From: Streptomyces sp. NBC_00353
GTDB taxonomy: Bacteria; Actinomycetota; Actinomycetes; Streptomycetales; Streptomycetaceae
Direction of reading: 5' to 3'
NCBI RefSeq assembly: GCF_036108815.1
Contig: NZ_CP107985.1
Location: 7,499,501-7,563,500, forward strand
DNA length: 64,000 nucleotides
The notes below the pieces were generated by a model that ran no database searches, was not told the DNA's origin, and saw nothing but the letters and a program-made list of their open reading frames with translations. The stretch's first letter is position 1, and each line of letters opens with the position of its first letter. The translations under genes were made by a program, and so were the position numbers. This document shows, one piece after another, positions 17,863 through 25,775 of this stretch.

Positions 17863-18573
17863 ATGCGGCGTGTGGTGCGGGGCTTCTGGGGGCCCCGGGA
17901 GGAGTCGGTCGATTCGGTGGCCCGACGGTGGGAGTTCACGCTGGACCGGCTTGCCGAGAGCCTTCCGGCGGCCGGCTCGGGGGCAGGGTGGACCTGGCGG
18001 CAGATCCACTCGTCCGGGCCCGCCACCGACCTCGTGCCGGACAAGGACTCCCTCCTTGCCGCTCTGCACGCGGTCCGGGAAGCCGACGGCTGGTCGGCCC
18101 GTGTCGGGTTCGGGCTGCGGCTCGTCCTCGCGGGTCAGCCGGACTGGACGATCGAGGTCAGTGGAAACGGGGGCGGCACCTCGGAGTTCCTCCTCCAGTC
18201 GATGGTGATCGGCATCAAATCTCCGGACACCGCCGAGATCCCCGATGCGGATCTCCTCGGGGTCGTCGCCGAGGGGTGGGAGCCGGACTTCGGTGATGTG
18301 ACCGACGACGACGTGCTCGACGCCCTTGAGGACGATGCCGGTTTCGCTGTCGGTGAGCCGTGCGTCGGCTGGGTGGGCTGTCTCTCCCCGTCACGTGCGG
18401 CCCTCCTGCCGGAGGCCATGACGGCCGCCGGAAGGGAGCTGCGCAGCGGCGGTGTGCTTCTCGCCATTGCGCCACGTAGTGACGTCGAAGGAGTCGTCCG
18501 GGCCAACCTGCAACTGCGTGATGCCGGTGCGCTGCAGCCTCTGCCCAGCCCGATGGACCGGGCCACGCTGTGA
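17863..18573 (+). CDS. Imm52-like immunity protein
   Basis: Soluble 236-residue protein starting MRRVVRGFWGPREESVDSVA. The GFWGPREES opening, the following RRWEFTLDRLAESL helix and the WTWRQIH strand resemble the Imm52 family, which is usually found next to Tox-REase-5 toxins. It lies 80 bases after the toxin stop with GGAG eight bases before the ATG, and its last codons overlap the next gene (GTGA). Role by context: binds and blocks the toxin nuclease in the producer. No membrane segment is present, consistent with a cytoplasmic target. Confidence 0.72.
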   Translation: MRRVVRGFWGPREESVDSVARRWEFTLDRLAESLPAAGSGAGWTWRQIHSSGPATDLVPDKDSLLAALHAVREADGWSARVGFGLRLVLAGQPDWTIEVSGNGGGTSEFLLQSMVIGIKSPDTAEIPDADLLGVVAEGWEPDFGDVTDDDVLDALEDDAGFAVGEPCVGWVGCLSPSRAALLPEAMTAAGRELRSGGVLLAIAPRSDVEGVVRANLQLRDAGALQPLPSPMDRATL

Positions 18574-19097
18574 CTGCCCGGGCCGGGGAGACATTCGAAC
18601 TCGGCCGGGCGGTCTCCGACATCGAGGCGCTGCTCGCCGGACCCGTACCGGCGACCGGACCGACGGACAGCCAGGGGGACCCGGTCACGGGGGAGTGGAT
18701 CGCCACCTCGGGCGAGGGTTTCCGGATCCTTCCGCTCTGGGAGAGCGACAGCCTCGTCGGCGTGTACGCGCCCGAGTGGAATGACGCGGACGAAGCCGCC
18801 TGCGGGCATCTGGACGACCTCGTGGCGGAATTGGACCGTCGATGGGGTGCTCACCGGAAGGTGGGCATGCGGGTGCCAATCTTCCGGAAGATTGCGGACG
18901 AGCCCATGCCGCCGCTCTTCCAGGCACTGTGCCACAAGGACTGCCTCGGCGATCTGTCGGTGTGGGGGCCGGTGGCCGCCGGCCCCGGCGCCGCGGACGT
19001 GTGGGTCGCGGCCTCCGTCAACCAGTGCGACGGCGACGCCCCGATGATCATCGTGGCCCTTGTCAGCGACCGCCCGATCGTCGAGCTGCAGGATTAG
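18570..19097 (+). CDS. Unidentified protein coupled to the immunity gene (possible second immunity factor)
   Basis: Soluble 175-residue protein that I do not recognise. It is acidic and rich in Trp/Asp in the middle (LWESDSLVGVYAPEWND), with no signal peptide or membrane segment. The GTG start overlaps the stop of the Imm52-like gene, so the two are translationally coupled, and a hairpin closes the unit at 19101-19124. Context suggests a second immunity or toxin-handling protein, but nothing in the sequence shows the function. Confidence 0.7.
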   Translation: MTARAGETFELGRAVSDIEALLAGPVPATGPTDSQGDPVTGEWIATSGEGFRILPLWESDSLVGVYAPEWNDADEAACGHLDDLVAELDRRWGAHRKVGMRVPIFRKIADEPMPPLFQALCHKDCLGDLSVWGPVAAGPGAADVWVAASVNQCDGDAPMIIVALVSDRPIVELQD

Positions 19098-19100
19098 CAG

Positions 19101-19124
19101 CCGACCGCCTTCCGGCTCGGTCGG
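19101..19124 (+). terminator. Hairpin after the toxin-immunity unit
   Basis: CCGACCG pairs with CGGTCGG across a 10-base loop four bases after the TAG stop. Modest 7-bp stem, no T-run. Confidence 0.5.
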
Positions 19125-19248
19125 GAATGACAGGGTCCGGGCGCGTGTTCACCGGAGGAGCGGAGGGTGCCTCCGCGCTGCCCTCGCACAACCGTGCCGG
19201 GGCAGCGGCACGATCCATCTGTACAACGGCCTGGAGAGAAGAAGAGTC

Positions 19249-19968
19249 ATGCGCGTCGAGATCTGGAGCGACATCGCCTGCCCCTGGTGCTACATCGGCA
19301 AGGCCCGCTTCGAGAAGGGCCTGGCGGGGTTCGCCCATCGCGACCAGGTCGAGGTCGTGCACCGGTCCTTCGAGCTCGACCCGGGCCGCGCCAAGGGCGA
19401 CACCGCCCAGGTGATCGACATGCTGGCGCAGAAGTACGGGCGTACCCGTGAGGAAGCCCGGTCCATGGAGGCGAACGTCGCGGCCAACGCGCACGCCGAA
19501 GGGCTCGGCTACCGGACCGAGGGGCGCGACCACGGAAACACCTTCGACATCCACCGGCTGCTCCACCTCGCCAAGGCCCGCGGACGCCAGGACGAGCTGC
19601 TGACGCTCGCCTACCGGGCGAACTTCGCCGAGGAGCGGTCCGTCTTCGACGCCGAGGTGCTGATCGAGCTCGCCCTCGAGGCCGGGCTCGACGGCGACGA
19701 GGCGCGGGCCGTGCTCGCCGACCCGGAGGCGTACGCGGCCGAGGTCCGGGCCGACGAGCAGGAAGCGTCCGAGCTGGGCGCCAACGCCGTGCCGTTCTTC
19801 GTCCTCGACCGGCGGTACGGGATCTCCGGCGGCCAGCCCGCCGAGGTCTTCGCGCAGGCGCTCGAGCAGGCGTGGAAGGACCGTCCGCTGACCGCCATCG
19901 GCTCGGACGGGGCGGCCTGCGACGCCGACGGGGCCTGCGAGGTTCCGCAGGCCGGCAGCCAGGGCTGA
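19249..19968 (+). CDS. DsbA-family oxidoreductase, FrnE-like
   Basis: Thioredoxin-fold protein of 239 residues without signal peptide, so cytoplasmic. The redox motif is CPWC at residues 11-14 (SDIACPWCYIGK). The helical insertion (AQVIDMLAQKYGRTREEARSM) and the cis-Pro region (LGANAVPFFVLDRRYGISGGQ) match the FrnE/2-hydroxychromene-2-carboxylate isomerase-like branch. The name FrnE comes from a frenolicin cluster, but most streptomycetes carry several unrelated paralogs, so a general disulphide role is likely. GGAGAGAAGAAGAGTC precedes the ATG. Confidence 0.88.
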   Translation: MRVEIWSDIACPWCYIGKARFEKGLAGFAHRDQVEVVHRSFELDPGRAKGDTAQVIDMLAQKYGRTREEARSMEANVAANAHAEGLGYRTEGRDHGNTFDIHRLLHLAKARGRQDELLTLAYRANFAEERSVFDAEVLIELALEAGLDGDEARAVLADPEAYAAEVRADEQEASELGANAVPFFVLDRRYGISGGQPAEVFAQALEQAWKDRPLTAIGSDGAACDADGACEVPQAGSQG

Positions 19969-20077
19969 CCCTGCGCCGCCCCGGCCGGCCGCTCAACTGC
20001 ATCGATAAGCATTGCTTGGGGGTACCCCTCAACTCTTCGTGATTGACGATGAGTTGAGGGGCATTCAGGCTGGGCGC

Positions 20078-21139
20078 ATGGAGATCTCCTCGCTCACCCA
20101 GGCCGTAGCCGCCGAGTTTGCGCCCAAGTCCACGTATCTCAACACCTCCAGCTGCGGGCTGCTGCCCCGCCGAACCGTCGAGGCGGTGAAGACGCTCGCC
20201 GACGAGAACGCCGCGGGCACCGGTGCGGGCGCCGGCAGCTTCGACGCCGTGGACGCCGCACGGACCCGGTTCGCCGGGCTCGTCGGTGTCGGTCCCGACC
20301 GGGTCGCCACCGGCAGCTCGGTCGCCGTCCATGTCGGTCTGATCGCGGCGTCGCTGGAGCCGGGCGCCGAAGTGCTGGTACCCGAGGGAGAGTTCAGCTC
20401 GGTCGTCGGCCCCCTCGCGGTCCGTGGGGATCTGCGGATGCGGTACGCCCCGCTGGACGCCTTGGCCGAGGCGGTGCGGCCCACGACCGCGCTGGTCGCC
20501 CTGTCCTCCGTACAGTCCGCCGACGGCCGGATCGCCGACCTCGACGCGGTTCGCGCGGCGGCCGCCGCGCACGGTGCCCGGGTCCTCCTCGACGCCACCC
20601 AGTCCGCGGGCTGGCTGCCGCTGGACGCCGGAGCCTACGACTACACGGTCACGGGCGGCTTCAAGTTCCTGCTCTGCCCACGCGGTACGTCGTTCCTCAC
20701 CGTCACCGAGGAGGCGCAGGAGACCCTGGCGCCGCTGTACGCGAGCTGGGTGGCCGGCGAGGACCGCTGGAACAGCACGTACGGGCCCGTCGGCCGGCTC
20801 GCCGCCACCGCGCGCCGCTTCGACGAGGCGCCCGCCTTCCTCGCCTACCACGGCGCCGAGCGCTCCCTCGCGCTGCTGGCCGAGATCGGCATCGACACCG
20901 TGCACGCCCACAACACCGCGCTCGCCGCCCGGTTCCGTACCGCGCTGGCCGGGATCGGCCACGAGCCGGTGCCCGGCCGGTCCGCGGTCGTCGCCGTGCC
21001 GGGGCTGGGAGGCCGGGAGTCGGCGCTGGCCCGGGCCGGTATCGCCGTGTCGGTCCGGGCCGGAAATCTGCGGGCGGCCTTTCACCTCTACAACACGCAG
21101 GCCGATGTGGACCACGCGCTGGAGGTGCTCGCGGGCTGA
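20078..21139 (+). CDS. Class V aminotransferase family protein
   Basis: PLP-dependent enzyme of 353 residues with the NifS/isopenicillin-epimerase-like fold. The cofactor lysine is K196 in TVTGGFKFLLCPRG, and DATQSAGWLPLD carries the aspartate that contacts the pyridine nitrogen. The start MEISSLTQ is the ATG at 20078; upstream in-frame codons extend into unlikely sequence. It converges on the MarR gene with a 4-base gap. It could be a desulfurase-like or amino-acid lyase enzyme; the substrate is not evident. Confidence 0.82.
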   Translation: MEISSLTQAVAAEFAPKSTYLNTSSCGLLPRRTVEAVKTLADENAAGTGAGAGSFDAVDAARTRFAGLVGVGPDRVATGSSVAVHVGLIAASLEPGAEVLVPEGEFSSVVGPLAVRGDLRMRYAPLDALAEAVRPTTALVALSSVQSADGRIADLDAVRAAAAAHGARVLLDATQSAGWLPLDAGAYDYTVTGGFKFLLCPRGTSFLTVTEEAQETLAPLYASWVAGEDRWNSTYGPVGRLAATARRFDEAPAFLAYHGAERSLALLAEIGIDTVHAHNTALAARFRTALAGIGHEPVPGRSAVVAVPGLGGRESALARAGIAVSVRAGNLRAAFHLYNTQADVDHALEVLAG

Positions 21140-21143
21140 CCGG

Positions 21144-21638
21144 TCAGCTGCCTTCCGGGCAGTTCTCGGTCTCCCGGGAGAGGTTCTCCTCGACCTTGGC
21201 CAGCAGCCGGGCCAGCTCGGCGCGCTCCGTCGCGTCCAGCCCGGCGAGCGTGCGCTTCTCCAGATTCGTCCAGGCCCGCTCGACATCCAAGTGCAGAGCG
21301 CAGCTGTCCTCGCTGGCCTCGACCAGGACGGCCCGCCGGTCGTCCGGGTCGGGGCGGCGGCGGACATGACCGGCCTGTTCGAGCCGCTGGAGCATCTTGG
21401 TGACGGTCGACGGATCGAGGTCGGCGGCCTTGATCAGCTCCGACTGGCGTGCCGCGCCCGCGTCCCACAGGTACATCATCAGGAACTCCTGGCCGGGGTA
21501 GAGCCCGGCGCACCTGAGCGCTTTGCCGGCGGCGATCCGGTGCAGCCGGGCGACCCGTGAGACGGCATGGCTGACCGGGCCGCCGCGGGCGGCGCTCGGC
21601 AGCTCGGTACAGACGGGGTCGACGGGTTCGGCCTTCAT
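21144..21638 (-). CDS. MarR-family transcriptional regulator
   Basis: Dimeric winged-helix repressor of 164 residues: the recognition region reads RQSELIKAADLDPSTVTKMLQRLEQ and the wing HVRRRPDPDDRRAVLVE. The ATG at 21638 follows GAGGAGTCCCC; longer starts run through non-conserved sequence. It is divergent from an old yellow enzyme gene with two matching palindromes between them, so it probably represses that gene and itself and responds to an electrophile or quinone. Confidence 0.88.
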   Translation of the reverse strand: MKAEPVDPVCTELPSAARGGPVSHAVSRVARLHRIAAGKALRCAGLYPGQEFLMMYLWDAGAARQSELIKAADLDPSTVTKMLQRLEQAGHVRRRPDPDDRRAVLVEASEDSCALHLDVERAWTNLEKRTLAGLDATERAELARLLAKVEENLSRETENCPEGS

Positions 21639-21731
21639 GGGGACTCCTCGGGGCGATGCTCCGGCCTGCGGCCTGTCCGGCGGATCGGGCCCTGTCCGGG
21701 GCCGGGTCCGGCGCTCTCCACGAACTTTACC

Positions 21732-21787
21732 TTGGTCGGCCAATCAATGCGCTACAGTGGCGCAGGACGAAATACTTGGCCGACCAT
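21732..21787. promoter_or_regulatory. Paired MarR operators in the divergent promoter region
   Basis: TTGGTCGGCCAA at 21732-21743 and TTGGCCGACCAT at 21776-21787 are near-perfect 12-bp palindromes and inverted copies of each other. The similarity extends outwards: both read TTTAC followed by TGGTCGGCCAA on opposite strands. Their centres are 44 bases apart, and the second ends 22 bases before the reductase ATG. This is a typical layout for a MarR-type autoregulator. Confidence 0.75.
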
Positions 21788-21809
21788 GTAAATTTCCTTA
21801 GGGGCGTTC

Positions 21810-22877
21810 ATGACCACCGCATTCGACCCGATCGACCTGTCCGGCACCCAGCTCGCCAACCGCATCGCCATGGCCCCGATGACCCGCAGCCGTGCCGGTG
21901 ACGGCGGTACCGCCACCGATCTCACCGTCGAGTACTACGCCCAGCGCGCCTCGGCCGGTCTCATCATCACCGAGGGCATCCAGCCGTCCGTCGTCGGCCA
22001 GGGCTACCCCTTCACCCCGGGTCTGCACAGCGGGGAGCAGGTCGCGTCCTGGCGCAAGGTCACCGACGCGGTGCACGCCGCGGGCGGCCGGATCTTCGCC
22101 CAGATCATGCACGCGGGCCGCATCGGCCACCCGGTCCTACTGCCGGACGGACTGACCCCGGTCAGCGCCTCCCCGGTCAAGGCCGACGGTCAGGTCTACA
22201 CCCACGTGGGACCGAAGGACTTCATCGAGCCGCGTGAGCTGACCGACGCCGAGATCCGGCAGACCGTGGCCGACTTCGCCTCCGCCGCCCGCAACGCCGT
22301 CGACGCGGGCTTCGACGGGGTCGAGCTGCACGGTGCCAACGGCTACCTCATCCACCAGTTCCTCGCACCCAACACCAACCTGCGCACCGACGAGTGGGGC
22401 GGCTCCGACGAAGCCCGCATCCGGTTCGCCGTCGAGGTGGTCAAGGCCGTCGCCGCCGAGATCGGCGCGGAGCGCACCGGGCTGCGCATCTCGCCCGGAA
22501 ACGCGTACAACGACATCGACGAGCCCGCACCGGACGCCGTCTACACCGCGCTGGTACAGGAGATCGAGCCGCTCGGCCTGGCCTATCTGCACGTCCTGGA
22601 GGCGAAGGAGATCCGCGAGCTGACCCTCGCGCTGCGCAAGCAGTTCTCCGGCACCTTCGTCATCAATGTGCTGACGGACGGACCGACCGGACCGGACGAC
22701 CACTCGGTGATCGACGACGGAATCGCCGACATCATCTCGTACGGTGCGCTGTTCATCGCCAACCCGGACCTGCCCGCCCGGCTGAAGGCCGGCGGCCCGT
22801 TCAACACCCCGGACCCGTCCACCTTCTTCGGCGGGGACGCAAAGGGGTACGTCGACTACCCGGCGCTGGGAGCCTGA
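21810..22877 (+). CDS. Alkene reductase, old yellow enzyme family (NemA-like)
   Basis: FMN-dependent NAD(P)H oxidoreductase of 355 residues that reduces activated C=C bonds and nitro-compounds in the cytoplasm. The TIM barrel is full length: NRIAMAPMTRSRA (FMN contact) near the start, GGRIFAQIMHAGRIGH, FDGVELHGANGYLIHQFL with the His-Gly-Ala-Asn block, then WGGSDEARIRFAVEV. GTAAATTTCCTTAGGGGCGTTC precedes the ATG and the operator pair lies directly upstream, so induction by reactive electrophiles is likely. Confidence 0.92.
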   Translation: MTTAFDPIDLSGTQLANRIAMAPMTRSRAGDGGTATDLTVEYYAQRASAGLIITEGIQPSVVGQGYPFTPGLHSGEQVASWRKVTDAVHAAGGRIFAQIMHAGRIGHPVLLPDGLTPVSASPVKADGQVYTHVGPKDFIEPRELTDAEIRQTVADFASAARNAVDAGFDGVELHGANGYLIHQFLAPNTNLRTDEWGGSDEARIRFAVEVVKAVAAEIGAERTGLRISPGNAYNDIDEPAPDAVYTALVQEIEPLGLAYLHVLEAKEIRELTLALRKQFSGTFVINVLTDGPTGPDDHSVIDDGIADIISYGALFIANPDLPARLKAGGPFNTPDPSTFFGGDAKGYVDYPALGA

Positions 22878-22881
22878 AGGC

Positions 22882-23943
22882 CTACGCCGAATCCCGGCGC
22901 ACCAGTTCGGTGGGGAGGATCACCGCAGCCGGCTCCTCCCCGCCGATCCGGGCCAGCAGTACCCGTACCATCTCAGCGCTGATCCGGTCCCACGGCTGCC
23001 GGATCGTGGTGAGCTCGGGCCGGGACGCGAGCGCCGCCGGCGAGTCGTCGAAGCCGCCGACCGCGACATCCTCCGGCACCCGCCGCCCGCCCTTCTCCAG
23101 CGCGGCGAGCACGCCCTGCGCCATCAGGTCGGAGGCGACGAACACCGCGTCGAGGTCCGGGGCCCGCTCCAGCAGCAGTGCGGCGGCCGCCTCGCCGCTC
23201 GCCCGGCTGTAGTCGCCCGGGACGATCAGCGCGTCGTCGGCGGGCAGCCCGCACTCGGCGAGCATCTCGCGGTAGCCCGCCAGCCGTTCGACGCCGCCGG
23301 GGGTGTCCAGCGGGCCGCTGACCGTACCGATCCGGCGGCGCCCCGACTCGTACAGATAACGCACCATGTCCCGGGCGCCGTCCCGGTCGTCGGCCGCCAC
23401 ATAGCTGACCTTCGAGCCCTGCCCGAGCGGCTTGCCGCAGGCGACGAGCGGGACCCCGGCCTCGTGCAGCCGGGCGGCGACCGGGTCGCCGGAGTGGCTG
23501 GAGACCAGCAGCACTCCGTCCACATGACCGGCGATGTAGCGCATGTTCCGGCGGCGTTCCGCCTCGGTTCCCGCGATCATCAGCAGCAGCGGGATGTCGT
23601 GCGCGGCCAGCGCGGCGGTGCAGCCCCGCAGCAGCACATTGAAGTTCGGGTCCTCGAAGAACCGCTCCTGCGGCTCGGTGAGCAGGAACGCCACCGAGTC
23701 GGAGCGGCCGGTGATCAGCGATCTGGCGTGCCGGTTCACCGTGTAGCCGGTCTTGCGGATCGCGGAGTTGACCGCATCGAGCGCGGCCGGACTCACGTTG
23801 TGCCCGCCGTTGAGTACTCGCGAGACCGTGCCGCGCGAGACTCCGGCCTCCCGCGCCACGTCGTGGATGGTCGGCGGCCTGCGGCGTCCCGTGCCGGACT
23901 GTCCGTGCCGTCCGGGCTGTCCGGGCTGTTCTGTGCGGCTCAT
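22882..23943 (-). CDS. LacI-family regulator of the galactoside cluster
   Basis: Repressor of 353 residues. The helix-turn-helix and hinge read TIHDVAREAGVSRGTVSRVL from about residue 25, followed by the periplasmic-binding-protein-like sensor with the terminal GFDDSPAALASRPELTTI. The extended basic N-terminus has imperfect GQPGRHGQ-type repeats. It is the first gene read on the minus strand after the permeases and probably binds the TGTGAGCGTTCACA-type sites before the GH42 gene, responding to galacto-oligosaccharides. Confidence 0.88.
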   Translation of the reverse strand: MSRTEQPGQPGRHGQSGTGRRRPPTIHDVAREAGVSRGTVSRVLNGGHNVSPAALDAVNSAIRKTGYTVNRHARSLITGRSDSVAFLLTEPQERFFEDPNFNVLLRGCTAALAAHDIPLLLMIAGTEAERRRNMRYIAGHVDGVLLVSSHSGDPVAARLHEAGVPLVACGKPLGQGSKVSYVAADDRDGARDMVRYLYESGRRRIGTVSGPLDTPGGVERLAGYREMLAECGLPADDALIVPGDYSRASGEAAAALLLERAPDLDAVFVASDLMAQGVLAALEKGGRRVPEDVAVGGFDDSPAALASRPELTTIRQPWDRISAEMVRVLLARIGGEEPAAVILPTELVRRDSA

Positions 23944-23985
23944 GGTGCATGATCTTTCATCAATGGAAGCCCTGGCGGGGACCGG

Positions 23986-24852
23986 TCAGGACTTTACGGC
24001 GCCGGAGAGCAGGTCGAGGCTCCAGAAGCGCTGGATGACGAGGAACAGCGCGATCAGCGGGACGATTGCCAGCAGCGCCCCCGTAATCACCAGGGTATAG
24101 AGGGCCGGGGTGGTGGAGCCCTGCTGGAGCAGGGTGTAGAGGCCCAGGGTGACCGGGAACTTCTCGTCGTCACCGAGCATGATGTACGGGAGCAGGAAGT
24201 TGTTCCAGATCGCGACGAACTGGAACAGGAAGACGGTCACCAGACCCGGCAGCATCATCGGCAGGGCGATGGTGCGGAAGATCCGCCACTCGCTGCCGCC
24301 GTCCATCCGTCCCGCCTCGATCACATCGCCCGGTACGGCGGAGGCCGCGTAGATCCGGGCGAGATACACCCCGTACGGGGAGAGGATCACCGGCAGCAGG
24401 ACCGAGAGGTAGGAGTCCGTCAGGTCGGCCTCGGCCAGCAGCAGGTACTGCGGTACGGCGAGGATGACCGGCGGCATCAGCACGCCGGCCAGCAGGATGT
24501 TGAAGATGCTCTCCTGCCCGCGGAACCGGTACACGGCCAGGGCGTACCCCGATACCGCGGAGACGGCTGTGGACAGCAGGGCGCCGGCTCCGGCGTAGAA
24601 CGCCGAGTTGGCCATCCACTTCCAGTACACGCCGTCGCGGTACGCCGACAGATCGGAGACGTTCTGGCGGAAGCCGGTGCCCGGCAGGAAGGTGAAGGTG
24701 GAGAACAGCTCGCTGCCGGACTTGGTCGAGGCGACCAGCACCCAGGCGACGGGCAGCAGACAGTAGAGCGCGCCGAGGAGCAGCGCGGCGGTCGGCGCGA
24801 GCGCGAAGCGGCGCGAATCCGCGGGGGTGGATGCGAGGCGCGGCGTACTCAT
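23986..24852 (-). CDS. Sugar ABC transporter permease (MalG type)
   Basis: Inner-membrane permease of 288 residues with six predicted helices. The EAA loop that contacts the ATPase is IEAGRMDGGSEWRIFRTIAL, and the protein ends RFWSLDLLSGAVKS as MalG-type permeases do. Its ATG overlaps the stop of the MalF-type gene by the ATGA arrangement. No dedicated ATPase gene is nearby; streptomycetes usually share the MsiK ATPase among such importers. Confidence 0.9.
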   Translation of the reverse strand: MSTPRLASTPADSRRFALAPTAALLLGALYCLLPVAWVLVASTKSGSELFSTFTFLPGTGFRQNVSDLSAYRDGVYWKWMANSAFYAGAGALLSTAVSAVSGYALAVYRFRGQESIFNILLAGVLMPPVILAVPQYLLLAEADLTDSYLSVLLPVILSPYGVYLARIYAASAVPGDVIEAGRMDGGSEWRIFRTIALPMMLPGLVTVFLFQFVAIWNNFLLPYIMLGDDEKFPVTLGLYTLLQQGSTTPALYTLVITGALLAIVPLIALFLVIQRFWSLDLLSGAVKS

Positions 24853-25775
24853 CGGGAACCTCCCTTTTCGGTACGGGAGTTGGCCGCCCTGAGGAAGCCG
24901 AAGGACAGGACCAGGGTGGCGACGGCGATGATGACCGCCTGAGCGGCCGCCGCGTAGATGTCGTTGTTGACGAAGGCGTCCTGGTAGACCTTCATCAGCG
25001 GACTCCAGGTGGTGGAGAGGGAGTTGGTGAGCGGTTTCAGCGTCGTCGGCTCGCTGAACACCTGGAGCGTCGCGATGATCGAGAAGAAGAACGTCAGGAC
25101 CAGCGACGGCGCCACCATCGGGATCTTGATCCGGAGCGCGATCTGCAGCTGCGAGCAGCCGTCGATCCGTGCCGCCTCGAACACCTCGGCCGGGATCGCC
25201 CGCAGCGAGGTGTAGATCACGATCATGTTGAAGCCGGTGCCGCCCCAGACCGCGATGTTGGCGAGGGCGAGATACAGCGGCCCGCCGTCGAGCAGGTCGG
25301 GCTGCGGCAGCCCCGCCTTGTCGAGGAGGTAGTAGAAGGGGCTGACGTCCGGGAGATAGAGGAACCCCCACATGAGTGCGGCGACGACACCCGGGATCGC
25401 GTACGGAAGGAAGATCGCGAGCCGGGAGAAGCCCCGCAGCCGGAGCCGGTCGGTGTCCAGGAGCAGGGCGAACAGCAGGGCGAGACCGAGCATCACGGGG
25501 ACGACGATCGCGCCGTAGCCGAGGATGCGCAGCGCGCCGTGCAGCAGTTCCGAGTCGGAGAGCGCACCGGTGTAGTTGGCGAAGCCGGCCCAGATCTCCT
25601 CGCGGGCGCCCTTGCCCAGACCGAGCCCCTTGACCTCGGTCCTGCGGAAGCTGAGGTAGAGCGCATACCCGATGGGAAGGGCGAAGAAGAGCAGGAAGAG
25701 CACGGTGGCGGGGGCCAGGAAGGCGTACGGGGCGCTCTTGACCCCGTACGCACTCCTGCGGCGTGCGCGTGTCAC
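24849..25775 (-). CDS. Sugar ABC transporter permease (MalF type)
   Basis: Membrane permease of 308 residues: first helix APATVLFLLFFALPIGYALYL and EAA loop FEAARIDGCSQLQIALRIKI. The GTG at 25775 overlaps the TGA of the binding-protein gene and the stop overlaps the MalG-type gene, so all three are one coupled transcription unit. It forms the translocation pore with the MalG-type partner. Confidence 0.9.
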   Translation of the reverse strand: MTRARRRSAYGVKSAPYAFLAPATVLFLLFFALPIGYALYLSFRRTEVKGLGLGKGAREEIWAGFANYTGALSDSELLHGALRILGYGAIVVPVMLGLALLFALLLDTDRLRLRGFSRLAIFLPYAIPGVVAALMWGFLYLPDVSPFYYLLDKAGLPQPDLLDGGPLYLALANIAVWGGTGFNMIVIYTSLRAIPAEVFEAARIDGCSQLQIALRIKIPMVAPSLVLTFFFSIIATLQVFSEPTTLKPLTNSLSTTWSPLMKVYQDAFVNNDIYAAAAQAVIIAVATLVLSFGFLRAANSRTEKGGSR

